Shown here one piece after another: positions 8,551-17,526 of a DNA stretch of 47,167 nucleotides; position 1 is the first letter of the stretch, and every line of letters begins with the position of its first letter. A program made the translations under genes and the position numbers. The notes below the pieces were generated by a model, which saw only the letters and a list, made by a program, of their open reading frames with translations, was not told the origin of the DNA and did no database searches. Source of the stretch: CAZOOK01 sp964581385 (GTDB lineage Bacteria; Pseudomonadota; Gammaproteobacteria; Nevskiales; Nevskiaceae); the NCBI GenBank assembly GCA_964581385.1, contig CAZOOK010000040.1:1-47167 (forward strand), read 5' to 3'.

Positions 8551-10449
8551 GTGGCAGATGAATCAAAGGTAGGTTCCGCTGCGCTGCCAGCAGGTACGCA
8601 GGTCGACCGCTATGTCATTGAGGACATCTGGACCCGCCCGGACGCGTTCGCATTCCGCTATTTTGCGCGCGACCGCGAAAGCGGTGAGCGTGTCGTACTC
8701 AAAGAGTTCTTTCCGGCCGAATTCGTGACCCGTTCGGGTAACGAGGTACGTCCCTTGAGCGAGGATGCGCGTCGCTCCTACCACTGGGGGTTGCGCGGAT
8801 TCGCCGACGAATCTGCGGGACTGCAAAGAATCAATCATCCAGGCATCGTACGCGTCCAACACACATTCGAGGCCAATGGCACCGCCTATTTAGCCCTCAA
8901 GCCGATTGAAGGAGCGACGCTGGCTTCGCAATTGGTTAACGGACGCACGCTGGCCGCCGATCTGCTGCTCCCGCTTGCCAACGCGCTCGCCGATGCGCTG
9001 TCTTGTGCGCACACTGCGGGCATCGTGCATGGCGACGTACGCCCTGACAACATCATTGTTCGTCCCGATGGTTCGCCCGTGTTGATCGATTTCGGCGCGG
9101 CACGTTTTGTTATACGCCTGAAGTGCCGTTCCCTGACCAGCGTACTGGCCTCTGGGTACGCACCGCCGGAAGCCTATTCCGCCAGCGGGCGCTTCGATCC
9201 GGCGTTTGATATCTATTCGCTTGCCGCGACGATGTATCACGCTGTCGCCGGCGGGCCGCCGGTTGACGCGCAGAAGCGCAGCCGCGGCGAAGCGAGGATG
9301 AAGCCAGCCTCCAAGGCGACGCTGGCCTGGTATCCGAATGGTGTCCTCGAGGCCATCGACTGGGGACTACGCCTGGATTCGGCGTTTCGTCCGAAAAGCG
9401 TCGCTGAATGGCGCGAGGCGGTGACGGGAAAAATCACTCCGCCTGTCGATCCCAATCCGGAGCCCGAGCTCGTCGATAAGGCTCCCGCAGCGAAAGCTGC
9501 TGCTGCAGCCGCTGCCGCGAGCCCAGTGCAGGATATGCCGACGGTTGCCTCCCCGCCTGCCCGTAGCGGAATGTTCGGCATCATTGCCGCCGTTGCGGTC
9601 GTTGCCGTAATCGCGGGTGCTTATTTCGCCACGCGCTCAAGTGGTCCTGCCAACGCGAATTCCCCGACGCTGGCGGCAGGGGAAGTTCCTGAGGTGAAGA
9701 CGGCTCCTGACGCGCCTATCGCCAACGTAACTCCCGCTGCTGCTGCCGTCGTCAATGACGCACGCATCGTTGCCCTCGATCATCTCGCCAACCAATTGAA
9801 ATCCCGCGAGGCACAGGCCGACGCCGCGGCGGCGGCGGCACGCGACCAGGCGGCAAAGGCCGCGCTCGCGGCAAAGGCTGCCAACGATGCCGTGGAGAAG
9901 GCACGCCTGCAAAAGGAAGCTGAAGAAGCACAGGAGCGCGAGCGAGTCGCGCGTGAGGAATCCGCGAAAGCCAAGGCCGATCTCGACCACCGCTTGAAGG
10001 AGGCGGAGGACGCGCGCCGCAGGCAGGAAATGCTTGCCGCCCAGGCACAGCAGCAGAAGGCACAACAGCAGCCGGCACAGCAGCAGGCGAGAATCCAGGA
10101 TCTCAATCGGCAGCTCAATCCGCAATTGGCATTGCGCTCAGCCCCTGGCACGGCTGCGCAGCCGGCGAATTCGTCCGGCGCGTCCACTGCAACATCCAGC
10201 TCGTCGCCTGCGCCCACGTCCGACCAGCTTGCCGATATCGTGGCGCTGGCCCATAAGAACTGTCGTCTGGCCGCGCCGGATCTCACGATCAACGGCGATC
10301 TCACCTACGAGAAAGCGAAAACGTTACCTGGAGCGCGGGTCGATAAGCAGAACGGAGCAGTAGTTCTGCAACCGATGACGTTGAAAGATGGCCGCTTCCA
10401 AGCTGTTCAGGTCACGCCGGATAACTGCGCGAAGATCGTGCACATGTAA
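8551..10449 (+). CDS. Membrane-anchored Ser/Thr protein kinase-like protein
   Basis: 632 residues from a GTG start preceded by GGGAG at 10 bases; an in-frame ATG 36 bases upstream lacks a comparable site. Kinase-like domain at about 20-290: the ATP lysine is in 'VVLKEFFP' (K51), the catalytic loop reads H-G-D-V-R-P-D-N (160-167) instead of H-R-D-x-K-x-x-N, DFG is at 180-182, and 'SGYAPPEAY' forms an APE-like segment. No canonical glycine-rich loop is visible. An alanine-rich linker leads to one transmembrane helix (about 338-362). Next come a long A/K/E/Q-rich coiled coil with a QQKAQQQPAQQQ tract and a small C-terminal domain with Cys residues, probably extracytoplasmic. It may sense an envelope signal; activity is uncertain. 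Confidence 0.82.
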   Translation: MADESKVGSAALPAGTQVDRYVIEDIWTRPDAFAFRYFARDRESGERVVLKEFFPAEFVTRSGNEVRPLSEDARRSYHWGLRGFADESAGLQRINHPGIVRVQHTFEANGTAYLALKPIEGATLASQLVNGRTLAADLLLPLANALADALSCAHTAGIVHGDVRPDNIIVRPDGSPVLIDFGAARFVIRLKCRSLTSVLASGYAPPEAYSASGRFDPAFDIYSLAATMYHAVAGGPPVDAQKRSRGEARMKPASKATLAWYPNGVLEAIDWGLRLDSAFRPKSVAEWREAVTGKITPPVDPNPEPELVDKAPAAKAAAAAAAASPVQDMPTVASPPARSGMFGIIAAVAVVAVIAGAYFATRSSGPANANSPTLAAGEVPEVKTAPDAPIANVTPAAAAVVNDARIVALDHLANQLKSREAQADAAAAAARDQAAKAALAAKAANDAVEKARLQKEAEEAQERERVAREESAKAKADLDHRLKEAEDARRRQEMLAAQAQQQKAQQQPAQQQARIQDLNRQLNPQLALRSAPGTAAQPANSSGASTATSSSSPAPTSDQLADIVALAHKNCRLAAPDLTINGDLTYEKAKTLPGARVDKQNGAVVLQPMTLKDGRFQAVQVTPDNCAKIVHM

Positions 10450-10473
10450 AGCGTGCCACGGCGACAAACCCGT

Positions 10474-12756
10474 TCAGGCTGCTGTTTCCTCGCCAGCGGA
10501 CGCCCGGTGTTTCGTCGCATTGCCCATTTCCACGCGTGCTCCGCCGCTGTCTACGAAGTACTGCTCCGGGCTGAACACGTCGACCTCAATCGCCTCCAGC
10601 CTTGCCGCCAGCGCCAGCTTCAGCAACTCCGCTTCGGCGGGGCTAATAATTCCCGTCTGCACCGCGGTGTCCGCGATTTCGGCCGGCAACGCACTGTGCG
10701 GCAATTGGCCGGCCCGCTGTGCGCGAATGACGGCTTCCGCAGCAGTGTGCGCCGCGTCGACGCGGCGGAACGCGTGCATCAGCCGACCGAAACCCGGACG
10801 ATCCTCACCGGGAAAATGTACACCGGCGGTTATTCGTTGATATGACTCGGATAGGCTTTGCAGGGATAGTGCCGCGCGCTGGCTCAGCGTGTCCGTTGGC
10901 GGCGCGCCGATCGGATTGAGGCGCAGTAGCAGCAGTCCCAGCGTGCGTAGATAGAAACCGAGCACCGGTACCGGGAAATTACGATAGATGTCCTCGAACG
11001 CGCGCTGGATCTGGTCGCAAGCGTAGTCGCAGGCGTAATTCACGAGTGGCAGATCTTCCGGTTTGCGTTCTTCCGCTTCGTAGCGGCGTAGGGCGGACGC
11101 GCCAAGTATCAGCCAGGCGAGGATGTCCGCGTAGCGCCCGCTGAGGCGTCCGCGCGCCTTGAGATTGCCGCCGATCGTGAACATCGCCAGATCGGTCAAT
11201 ACTGCGAACCGTGTCGAAGCCCAGGCGAGGCGGCGGTAGTGGCGCGCGGTCGGACCCGTGACCGGCGCGCCGGCGGAAGCGCCACGTGTCAGGTAGCGCA
11301 GAGCCGCGCGCGGAACGTTCGCGAGGAAGTGACCGATCCAGCCGAGTAGCGCCTTGCGGAAAGCGGGGATATCGTTTCGTTCAACTGCCGTGACCACTTT
11401 GAATGCATATGGGTGGCAACGCGTGGCACCCTGTCCGAAGATCATCAGCGTGCGCGTGAGGATGTTAGCGCCTTCGACCGTGATGCCGACCGGCGCACCG
11501 GTGTAACCGCGGCCGAGAATGTTGTTCGGTCCCTGCATCACGCCGGCGCCGCCAAACACATCCATGCCGTCGGCTACTAGCTCGCGATACAGCGCTGTGG
11601 AATAGGCCTTCAGGACGGACGACACCACTGGTGGATGCTCGCCGGCATCGATGGCCGAGCAGGCGAAGATGCGCGCGGCGTCGAGCAGATATGTCAGCCC
11701 CGCGATTTTTCCGATCTTGTCTTCGACGCCTTCCATGCGTCCGATCTGCAGCCCGAATTGCTGGCGCACCATCGAATAGGCACCGGCGGTGGCGGCGACG
11801 ATCTTGGTGCCACCGATCGCTCCGGCCGGCAGCGAAATCGCGCGCCCACCGGCGAGCTGCTCCATCAACATTTGCCAGCCCTGGCCGGCGCGTGCGCCAC
11901 CACCGATGATATTGCTCACCGGTACCACGATGTTTTCGCCGATCAGCGGACCGTTGTAAAACGGATCACCGATCGGATCGTGATGCTCGCCCTGATGGAA
12001 TCCGGGTGTGTCGCCATGTACCAGTACGCAGGTAATGCCGATGTCTTCGCCCTTGCCGAGCAAATCGTGCGGATCGTGCAGCCGGCACGCAATCGTCGCC
12101 AGGTTCGCAACAGGTCCCAGTGTGATGTAGCGCTTGCGGAAATTCAGGCGTAGCTGCAGTTCTCCGCCGCCGTCCCGAAACACGATTCCCTCGGCGTGGA
12201 TCGATGCGGCGTCCGAGCCAGCGGTGGGTTCGGTCAACCCGAAGCAGGGGATGAATTCGCCGCTGGCCAGGCGCGGCAGGTAGAAGTCCTTCTGTTCCGG
12301 GGTCCCATAGTGGATCAGCAACTCGCCAGCGCCCAGAGAATTGGGAATGACGATGAAAGTCCCCACTGTGGCGCTGTACGGCATCACCTTGGCGATCACT
12401 GAACTAATGCCGAGCGTGGAGAATTCCTTGCCGCCATAAGCTTTCGGGATCAGTAAACCCATGAAACCGTTGTTGCGGATGAAGTCGAGAACCGCGTCGG
12501 GCACTCGCTTAGTGCGCGCGATTTCATAAGGGTCGATCATCCGGCACAACACTTCAGCCGGCCCGTCTAGGAAAGCCTGCTCTTCCGCCGGCAGTCGGTC
12601 GTAGTTCGCCGCAAGAATGCGCTGGAAATCCGGATTGCCGCCGAAGAATTCGCCATCGATCCAGATCGTTCCCGCTTCGAGTGCCTGACGCTCCGTGGCG
12701 GAAATCCGCGGTAACAGCTTCCGTGCTTTCATCCAGTTCATCAGCGTTCCGAACAT
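10474..12756 (-). CDS. fadE: Acyl-CoA dehydrogenase FadE
   Basis: A 760-residue FAD enzyme for the first step of fatty-acid beta-oxidation, acyl-CoA to trans-2-enoyl-CoA. The ATG at 12756 is preferred over an upstream TTG at 12789 because GGAG lies 6 bases before it. The N-terminal and middle acyl-CoA dehydrogenase domains carry 'CFGLTEPTAGSD' (flavin contact). 'GITVEGANILTRTLMIFGQGA' is the FadE-type catalytic region. The C-terminal 250 residues are the DUF1974 extension specific to this class, hence the length close to enterobacterial FadE (814). It converges with the kinase gene (24-base gap) and is divergent from the chemoreceptor gene. Confidence 0.93.
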   Translation of the reverse strand: MFGTLMNWMKARKLLPRISATERQALEAGTIWIDGEFFGGNPDFQRILAANYDRLPAEEQAFLDGPAEVLCRMIDPYEIARTKRVPDAVLDFIRNNGFMGLLIPKAYGGKEFSTLGISSVIAKVMPYSATVGTFIVIPNSLGAGELLIHYGTPEQKDFYLPRLASGEFIPCFGLTEPTAGSDAASIHAEGIVFRDGGGELQLRLNFRKRYITLGPVANLATIACRLHDPHDLLGKGEDIGITCVLVHGDTPGFHQGEHHDPIGDPFYNGPLIGENIVVPVSNIIGGGARAGQGWQMLMEQLAGGRAISLPAGAIGGTKIVAATAGAYSMVRQQFGLQIGRMEGVEDKIGKIAGLTYLLDAARIFACSAIDAGEHPPVVSSVLKAYSTALYRELVADGMDVFGGAGVMQGPNNILGRGYTGAPVGITVEGANILTRTLMIFGQGATRCHPYAFKVVTAVERNDIPAFRKALLGWIGHFLANVPRAALRYLTRGASAGAPVTGPTARHYRRLAWASTRFAVLTDLAMFTIGGNLKARGRLSGRYADILAWLILGASALRRYEAEERKPEDLPLVNYACDYACDQIQRAFEDIYRNFPVPVLGFYLRTLGLLLLRLNPIGAPPTDTLSQRAALSLQSLSESYQRITAGVHFPGEDRPGFGRLMHAFRRVDAAHTAAEAVIRAQRAGQLPHSALPAEIADTAVQTGIISPAEAELLKLALAARLEAIEVDVFSPEQYFVDSGGARVEMGNATKHRASAGEETAA

Positions 12757-12882
12757 GGTGTTCTCCGGCAGCGATTGCGCTGTGTCCAATGGCGGATGTG
12801 GTCCTTATGCGTCAAGCTTGGCGGACAACTCTCGGCGCGGCCAAGCATACGACAGACAGCGTGATTGGCGCGGGCGTTCATT

Positions 12883-12897
12883 TCCGGTTTAACCGGA
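12883..12897. promoter_or_regulatory. Operator-like palindrome TCCGGTT-T-AACCGGA
   Basis: Perfect 7-base arms around a single T, about 127 bases upstream of the fadE start. A compact palindrome in front of a beta-oxidation gene would suit a TetR-type or similar fatty-acid repressor, but I do not recognise it as a known FadR or PsrA site. Confidence 0.35.
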
Positions 12898-13052
12898 GCG
12901 TCGCTCGAAATCGGACGGTATTTCGGCGCAGAATTTGCGTAATTGCCTAGGAGTATTCACGCTTCAAATCGCGGCTTCGGAGGTCGATAAAGCCCACCAA
13001 ACGGGCTGAGTATTGCGATGCGGGTATCGGCGCGGCTCCGTCAGCGGGATTT

Positions 13053-13077
13053 CGGTCTGAGTTTGGAGATCAGACCG
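13053..13077. promoter_or_regulatory. Inverted repeat upstream of the chemoreceptor gene
   Basis: CGGTCTGA and TCAGACCG are perfect 8-base arms with a 9-base loop, ending 23 bases before the ATG at 13101. It could be an operator or an mRNA hairpin affecting translation. Confidence 0.35.
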
Positions 13078-13100
13078 CAATTATCGGAAAGCATAAATAA

Positions 13101-15353
13101 ATGATGACTGCGTTTCGTGCGATGCGCATTGGCAACCGACTGTTTCTGGGATTTTTCTCCGTTCTGATCCTTCTGTTCGCCGTTGCCGCCATCGGTGTTT
13201 ATCGCGTTGGCCAGATCGGTACCGATCTGCGCCAGATGATCGATGTGAGTCTGGTGGAGCGCAGTGCATTGGCCGATATTCAAAGCGGTGTGCAGCGCGC
13301 CATGGCAGCGGCTTTGTTGGATACCCATGCCGCCTCGGATCGAGATCGCGAGCAGTTCGAGACAGAGATTAGAGAAAATCTGTCGAAGGCCGATGCCGGT
13401 CTTGCGCGGGGCGATGCGGTGGCGACCTTGTCGGATGACAAAACCGCGTTCGCAGATATCCATGCGGCGCTGACCAAGCTGGGGACGCCATTTGACAAGG
13501 CGGTCCAATTGGCTATGCAGAACAAGAACGACGAAGCCAGAGCGATACTGATCAGCGAGTATCCACATATCGAAAGCAGCTTCAACGCAGTCAGCAGGTT
13601 TCTCGCACAGATCAATAGCCGCGTCGACGATGCCAGCGCAAAAACGCTAGCGTCGGTGATGAAGACACGCTGGCTGATCGGTGCCGCGGCATGTGCTTCC
13701 TTGGTATTGGGTCTTTTTCTGGCTTGGTCGATTATCCGCAGCATTACTCTGCCTATGGCGGAAGCCTTGCGCGTCAGCCGTGCCATGGCCGAGGGTGATT
13801 TACGGAATGTGGACGTGGCATATCGGGAGCACGACGAAGTCGGCGAGCTGCTGGCGTCGATGGCAGCGATGTCGAAGGTGCTGCATGCGTTCGCGAATGC
13901 ACAAATGGAAATGGCACGACAGCACGGGGAGGGCTGGATCGATCATCGCATCCCGGCCGCACAATTTCCGGGTGCTTATGGCGAACTGGCCGCAAGCATG
14001 AACGAGCTGGTTGCCGCACACATCGGTCTCAAGTTTCAGCTCGTCAACGTGCTGAAACGCTACGCGATCGGTGACTTGTCGGTGGATATGCCGCAACTGC
14101 CTGGGAAGAAAGCGATTCTGACGGATACGGCGGCCGAGGCGAAGCGGAACCTGCTACTGGTACAGGAGCAAATCATCAAGCTCGTGAAATCCGCCGGCCA
14201 GGGAGATTTCACGATTCGAGGCGACGCCGACCGCTTCCAGTACGCTTTCCGTGAAATGGTGGAACACCTGAATCAGTTGATGGCAGTGAGTGAAGCCAGT
14301 CTCGCTGATATTTCGCGCATCCTCAGCGCCGTGGCGCGTGGTGATCTGACCGAACAGATCGGTAACGATTACGCAGGCACGTTCGGGCGCCTGAAGAGCG
14401 ATTCGAATCACACTGTCGGACAACTGACGACCATCGTCGGCCAGATTCGCGATGCGACGCAATCGATCAACACGGCGGCTCGAGAGATTGCTTCGGGGAA
14501 CTCCGATCTGTCGCGGCGCACCGAGCAGCAGGCGGCGAACCTCGAGGAGACCGCTAGTTCGATGGAGGAACTGAATGCCACGGTGAAGCAAAATGCCGAA
14601 AACGCACGGCAGGCAAATCAGCTCGCTATTGGCGCTTCCGAGGTTGCTGTCAAGGGTGGCGCTCTGGTTAGCGGCGTCGTTGACACCATGAGCGCGATCA
14701 ACGGGAGCTCAAAAAAAATCGCCGAGATCATCGGTGTCATCGACGGCATCGCATTTCAGACCAATATTCTTGCGCTCAATGCGGCTGTCGAGGCGGCGCG
14801 CGCAGGCGAACAGGGCCGCGGTTTCAGCGTGGTCGCGGCTGAGGTGCGCAGCCTCGCGCAGCGTGCCGCGCAGGCTGCGAAGGAGATCAAACTCCTGATC
14901 GGCGATTCCGTCGAAAAAGTGGAATCAGGTACGCGACTCGTCGATCAGGCGGGCCGCACGATGAAGGAGATCGTACTGTCGGTCAAACGCGTAACGGACA
15001 TCGTCGCCGAAATTTCGGCATCGAGTCAGGAGCAAAGTGCGGGGATCGAACATATCAATAATGCGATCGCGCAGATGGAGCAGGCGACACAACAGAATGC
15101 GGCGATGGTCGAGCAAGCGATGGCGACCGCGGCCTCGATGCAGCAGCAGGCGGAGTTACTCGCATTCGCAGTGGCGGCGTTCAAGCTAAACCAGACTTCC
15201 CATGTAGCGGAGGTGCCAGTGTCCGCACCGCAGAACGTGATCCCGGCGGCACCAGGGAAAACCGAACGTCGTGGGCCGAACCGTTCCCAAAACGTGTCAC
15301 GCATTCACGCTTGGCGCGCGCCGGTGGAGCAGGAACAGGACGGAAATTCTTAA
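13101..15353 (+). CDS. Methyl-accepting chemotaxis protein
   Basis: A 750-residue transmembrane chemoreceptor. TM1 is at about 13-32, a periplasmic four-helix-bundle (4HB_MCP-like) sensor at 33-192, TM2 at about 195-217 ('WLIGAAACASLVLGLFLAWSII'), then HAMP and a long HAMP-like linker to about 440. The signalling domain has the highly conserved hairpin tip 'GIAFQTNILALNAAVEAARAGEQGRGFSVVAAEVRSLAQRAA'. Glutamine/glutamate pairs in the cytoplasmic helices would be methylation sites. No C-terminal W-x-x-F pentapeptide for CheR/CheB tethering is present; the tail ends in a basic/proline stretch. No che genes are nearby, so it is an orphan receptor feeding a pathway elsewhere. Ligand unknown. Confidence 0.93.
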   Translation: MMTAFRAMRIGNRLFLGFFSVLILLFAVAAIGVYRVGQIGTDLRQMIDVSLVERSALADIQSGVQRAMAAALLDTHAASDRDREQFETEIRENLSKADAGLARGDAVATLSDDKTAFADIHAALTKLGTPFDKAVQLAMQNKNDEARAILISEYPHIESSFNAVSRFLAQINSRVDDASAKTLASVMKTRWLIGAAACASLVLGLFLAWSIIRSITLPMAEALRVSRAMAEGDLRNVDVAYREHDEVGELLASMAAMSKVLHAFANAQMEMARQHGEGWIDHRIPAAQFPGAYGELAASMNELVAAHIGLKFQLVNVLKRYAIGDLSVDMPQLPGKKAILTDTAAEAKRNLLLVQEQIIKLVKSAGQGDFTIRGDADRFQYAFREMVEHLNQLMAVSEASLADISRILSAVARGDLTEQIGNDYAGTFGRLKSDSNHTVGQLTTIVGQIRDATQSINTAAREIASGNSDLSRRTEQQAANLEETASSMEELNATVKQNAENARQANQLAIGASEVAVKGGALVSGVVDTMSAINGSSKKIAEIIGVIDGIAFQTNILALNAAVEAARAGEQGRGFSVVAAEVRSLAQRAAQAAKEIKLLIGDSVEKVESGTRLVDQAGRTMKEIVLSVKRVTDIVAEISASSQEQSAGIEHINNAIAQMEQATQQNAAMVEQAMATAASMQQQAELLAFAVAAFKLNQTSHVAEVPVSAPQNVIPAAPGKTERRGPNRSQNVSRIHAWRAPVEQEQDGNS

Positions 15354-15372
15354 GCGGGATTTAGACCCTAGA

Positions 15373-16104
15373 TCAGCGAAGGAGTGAAGCTGCACCGGAC
15401 GACGCCATCATCTCCGGCACCGTGACAAACTCATAGCCCTGCCCCTTGTATCTGGTAAGCAAGCGCTCGGTTGCCATAACGGTCTTCGAGCGGTCCGCGC
15501 CCAGCTGCAGATGACCGCCGTCATGCAGCAAAATGACATCACCGCCGCGAATCCGCTGCGATACCCGTTCCTCGATGGACTCTGCCGACTTGGCGTCCCA
15601 GTCGTATCCGGTCACAGTCCACATGACGGGTTGCAACCCCATCTCCCGCGCGATTCTCAACACAGCGGGGCGCCTGCCTCCAAATGGTGGTCGAAACAGC
15701 GTTGTCGTCTTTGAGGTTGCTTCTGCAATCGCCTTCTGGCATTCCTCTATCTGCGCGCGTATCCGGGCGGCCGGTTGGAAGGTCAGTAGCGGATGTGTAT
15801 CAGTGTGATTGCCGATGGCGTGGCCCGCCTTGACCAGTTCGCGCACGATATCCGGGCGCATCCGGACGTGGCGTCCGAGCAGAAAGAATGTTGCGCGCAC
15901 ATCGTGCTTCGCAAGTACCTCCAGAAGCTGCAGCGTGTCCGGATCGTTGGGTCCGTCATCGTAAGTCAGTGCCAGCTGTTTCGATCCCCGTCGCGCTCCG
16001 GTAAAGGTGGGACCCCACCACTGTCCCTGCGGAGACATCGATTGATAGCCGGCAGCCGTCGCAGCGGTGATCGCGGTAATCGTAGTAATCGCGGAAGTGA
16101 TCAT
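15373..16104 (-). CDS. Polysaccharide deacetylase (NodB homology domain)
   Basis: A 243-residue carbohydrate esterase 4 type enzyme that removes N- or O-acetyl groups from a polysaccharide. All family motifs are visible in order: TYDDGP (MT1, base Asp and metal Asp), HTDTH (MT2, metal histidines), RPPFG (MT3), a W-containing 'TGYDWDA' (MT4) and LLHDG (MT5, catalytic His). The N-terminus is an Ala/Thr/Ile-rich hydrophobic stretch that could be a signal anchor. It converges on the chemoreceptor (19 bases apart) and diverges from the glycosyltransferase. The substrate could be peptidoglycan, chitin-like oligomers or an exopolysaccharide; sequence alone does not say. Confidence 0.9.
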   Translation of the reverse strand: MITSAITTITAITAATAAGYQSMSPQGQWWGPTFTGARRGSKQLALTYDDGPNDPDTLQLLEVLAKHDVRATFFLLGRHVRMRPDIVRELVKAGHAIGNHTDTHPLLTFQPAARIRAQIEECQKAIAEATSKTTTLFRPPFGGRRPAVLRIAREMGLQPVMWTVTGYDWDAKSAESIEERVSQRIRGGDVILLHDGGHLQLGADRSKTVMATERLLTRYKGQGYEFVTVPEMMASSGAASLLR

Positions 16105-16112
16105 GGCCAGCG

Positions 16113-16139
16113 ATTATAAAAGAACGCGCGGCGTCAGAA
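16113..16139 (-). promoter_or_regulatory. Candidate promoter of the deacetylase, close to the start codon
   Basis: On the minus strand, TTCTGA (16134-16139) and a perfect TATAAT (16113-16118) are 15 bases apart. The -10 ends only 8 bases before the ATG, so a transcript would be leaderless or almost so, consistent with the lack of a ribosome binding site there. Confidence 0.35.
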
Positions 16140-16168
16140 TCGAACGCACGGCGCAATGGGAGATAACC

Positions 16169-16198
16169 TTGCCTCGTGCGGCCGAATGCACTCATAAT
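16169..16198 (+). promoter_or_regulatory. Candidate promoter of the glycosyltransferase
   Basis: TTGCCT (16169-16174) and CATAAT (16193-16198) are 18 bases apart, about 60 bases before the ATG at 16258. The spacing is acceptable, and each box matches consensus at four or five positions. Confidence 0.35.
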
Positions 16199-16257
16199 TT
16201 TTCTGCGGAGACGTGCGGCCTTCAGATCACTATTCTTCATAACGGCGAAACAAAAAA

Positions 16258-17526
16258 ATGGCCATCCAGCAGGCGCGCATCCTTCTTGCGACGGTCGGTT
16301 CGCTCGGTGATTTGCATCCGATGATCGCTCTCGCCATTGAATTGCGACGGCGCGGCCATGAAGTCACGGTGGCCTCGACCGAGTTTTATAGGCGCAAGAT
16401 CGAATCCCTCGGCATCGCCTTCCATGCGCTTCGGCCGAACCGATCGATGGATGATCCGGAATTGTTCCGCTATCTACTGGACGCCCGCAATGGGCCCGAA
16501 TTCGTAATCAGTAAGGTGCTTCTGTCGGCGCTGCATGATTCCTACGCGGATCTTTCCGCTGCGGCCAAGAGCGCGGACTTCATGGTGGCGGGCGAGCTGC
16601 TTTTTGCCGCGCCGATCGTTGCCGAAAAGATGGGTCTGCGGTGGGCGTCGGTCATTCTGTCACCGTCCTCCTTTTTTTCTCCCCACGATCCATCGGTGAT
16701 CGCGCCGGCGCCGTTCACAAGATACTTACTGGACAAGGGCGAGTGGTTGAATCGGGCGATCATCAATCTCATGCAGTGGGCCGCGCGCAAATGGGCCGCG
16801 CCCATTCATGAACTTCGCGCCGAGCTCGGCTTGCGGGCGTCGGCCAAGCCCCTGTTCGAGGACAAATTTTCGCCTTATCTGAATCTGGCGATGTTTTCGC
16901 CGCTGCTTGCAAGGCCTCAGCCGGACTGGCCGGCGAGTACGGTGCAGACCGGCTTCATATTTTTCGACAAGCAGCAGAACGAAACCGAGTTATCCGGCGA
17001 GCTACGCAAGTTTCTAGATGCGGGTGAACCGCCAGTCGTGTTCACGCTCGGGTCGGGCGCGGTCGTCTATCCGGGAACGTTTTATCAGGAAAGCATTGAA
17101 GCGTTGCGAAGCATTGGCCGGCGCGCGGTGCTCCTGGTCGGCGGCAATGCGCCCAAGGAACACCTGCCTGAAGGCGTCGTCTCATTCGACTACGCACCGT
17201 ACTCCGAATTGCTGCCGCGCGCGGCCTGCGTCGTGCATTCGGCAGGTGCCGGAACCCTGGCGCAGGCTCTGCGCGCCGGGCATCCGCAGCTGGTGATGCC
17301 CTTCGTTTTTGACCAGCCGGACAACGCCGCCCGCTGCGAACGGCTGGGCGTAGGTCGATTTATCAGCCGTAGCCGATACTCCGCTAAACGTGTCGCCACC
17401 GAACTTCAGCGACTACTCAATGATCCCGAATATTCCCGGCGAGCGGCCGCCGTGGCGCAACAGATAAGCGCTGAAGATGGTCTGCGCGCCGCCTGCGATG
17501 CGATCCAACATACTCAAGCGGCGTGA
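16258..17526 (+). CDS. GT1-family glycosyltransferase, RhlB/UGT-like
   Basis: A 422-residue GT-B fold enzyme that transfers a sugar from a nucleotide donor to a small or lipidic acceptor. The N-terminal acceptor domain opens with 'ILLATVGSLGDLHPMIALAIELRRRGHEV'. The C-terminal donor domain has 'FTLGSGAVVYPGTFYQ', 'VVHSAGAGTLAQAL' (the family's H-x-G-x-G-T position) and 'PFVFDQPDNAARCERLGVG' (donor-binding D-Q-x-x-N). This layout is shared with the rhamnosyltransferase RhlB and macrolide glycosyltransferases. Its 3' end overlaps the convergent di-iron protein gene by 13 bases. A rhamnolipid-like or resorcinol glycoside product is possible, but no RhlA or sugar-nucleotide gene is in the window. 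Confidence 0.9.
   Translation: MAIQQARILLATVGSLGDLHPMIALAIELRRRGHEVTVASTEFYRRKIESLGIAFHALRPNRSMDDPELFRYLLDARNGPEFVISKVLLSALHDSYADLSAAAKSADFMVAGELLFAAPIVAEKMGLRWASVILSPSSFFSPHDPSVIAPAPFTRYLLDKGEWLNRAIINLMQWAARKWAAPIHELRAELGLRASAKPLFEDKFSPYLNLAMFSPLLARPQPDWPASTVQTGFIFFDKQQNETELSGELRKFLDAGEPPVVFTLGSGAVVYPGTFYQESIEALRSIGRRAVLLVGGNAPKEHLPEGVVSFDYAPYSELLPRAACVVHSAGAGTLAQALRAGHPQLVMPFVFDQPDNAARCERLGVGRFISRSRYSAKRVATELQRLLNDPEYSRRAAAVAQQISAEDGLRAACDAIQHTQAA

Larger units (their letters stand above)
12757..13100. other. Divergent promoter region between fadE and the chemoreceptor gene
   Basis: 344 bases without a credible gene. It holds two inverted repeats, listed separately, that could be operators for either side. 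I could not settle on -35/-10 boxes. Confidence 0.5.
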
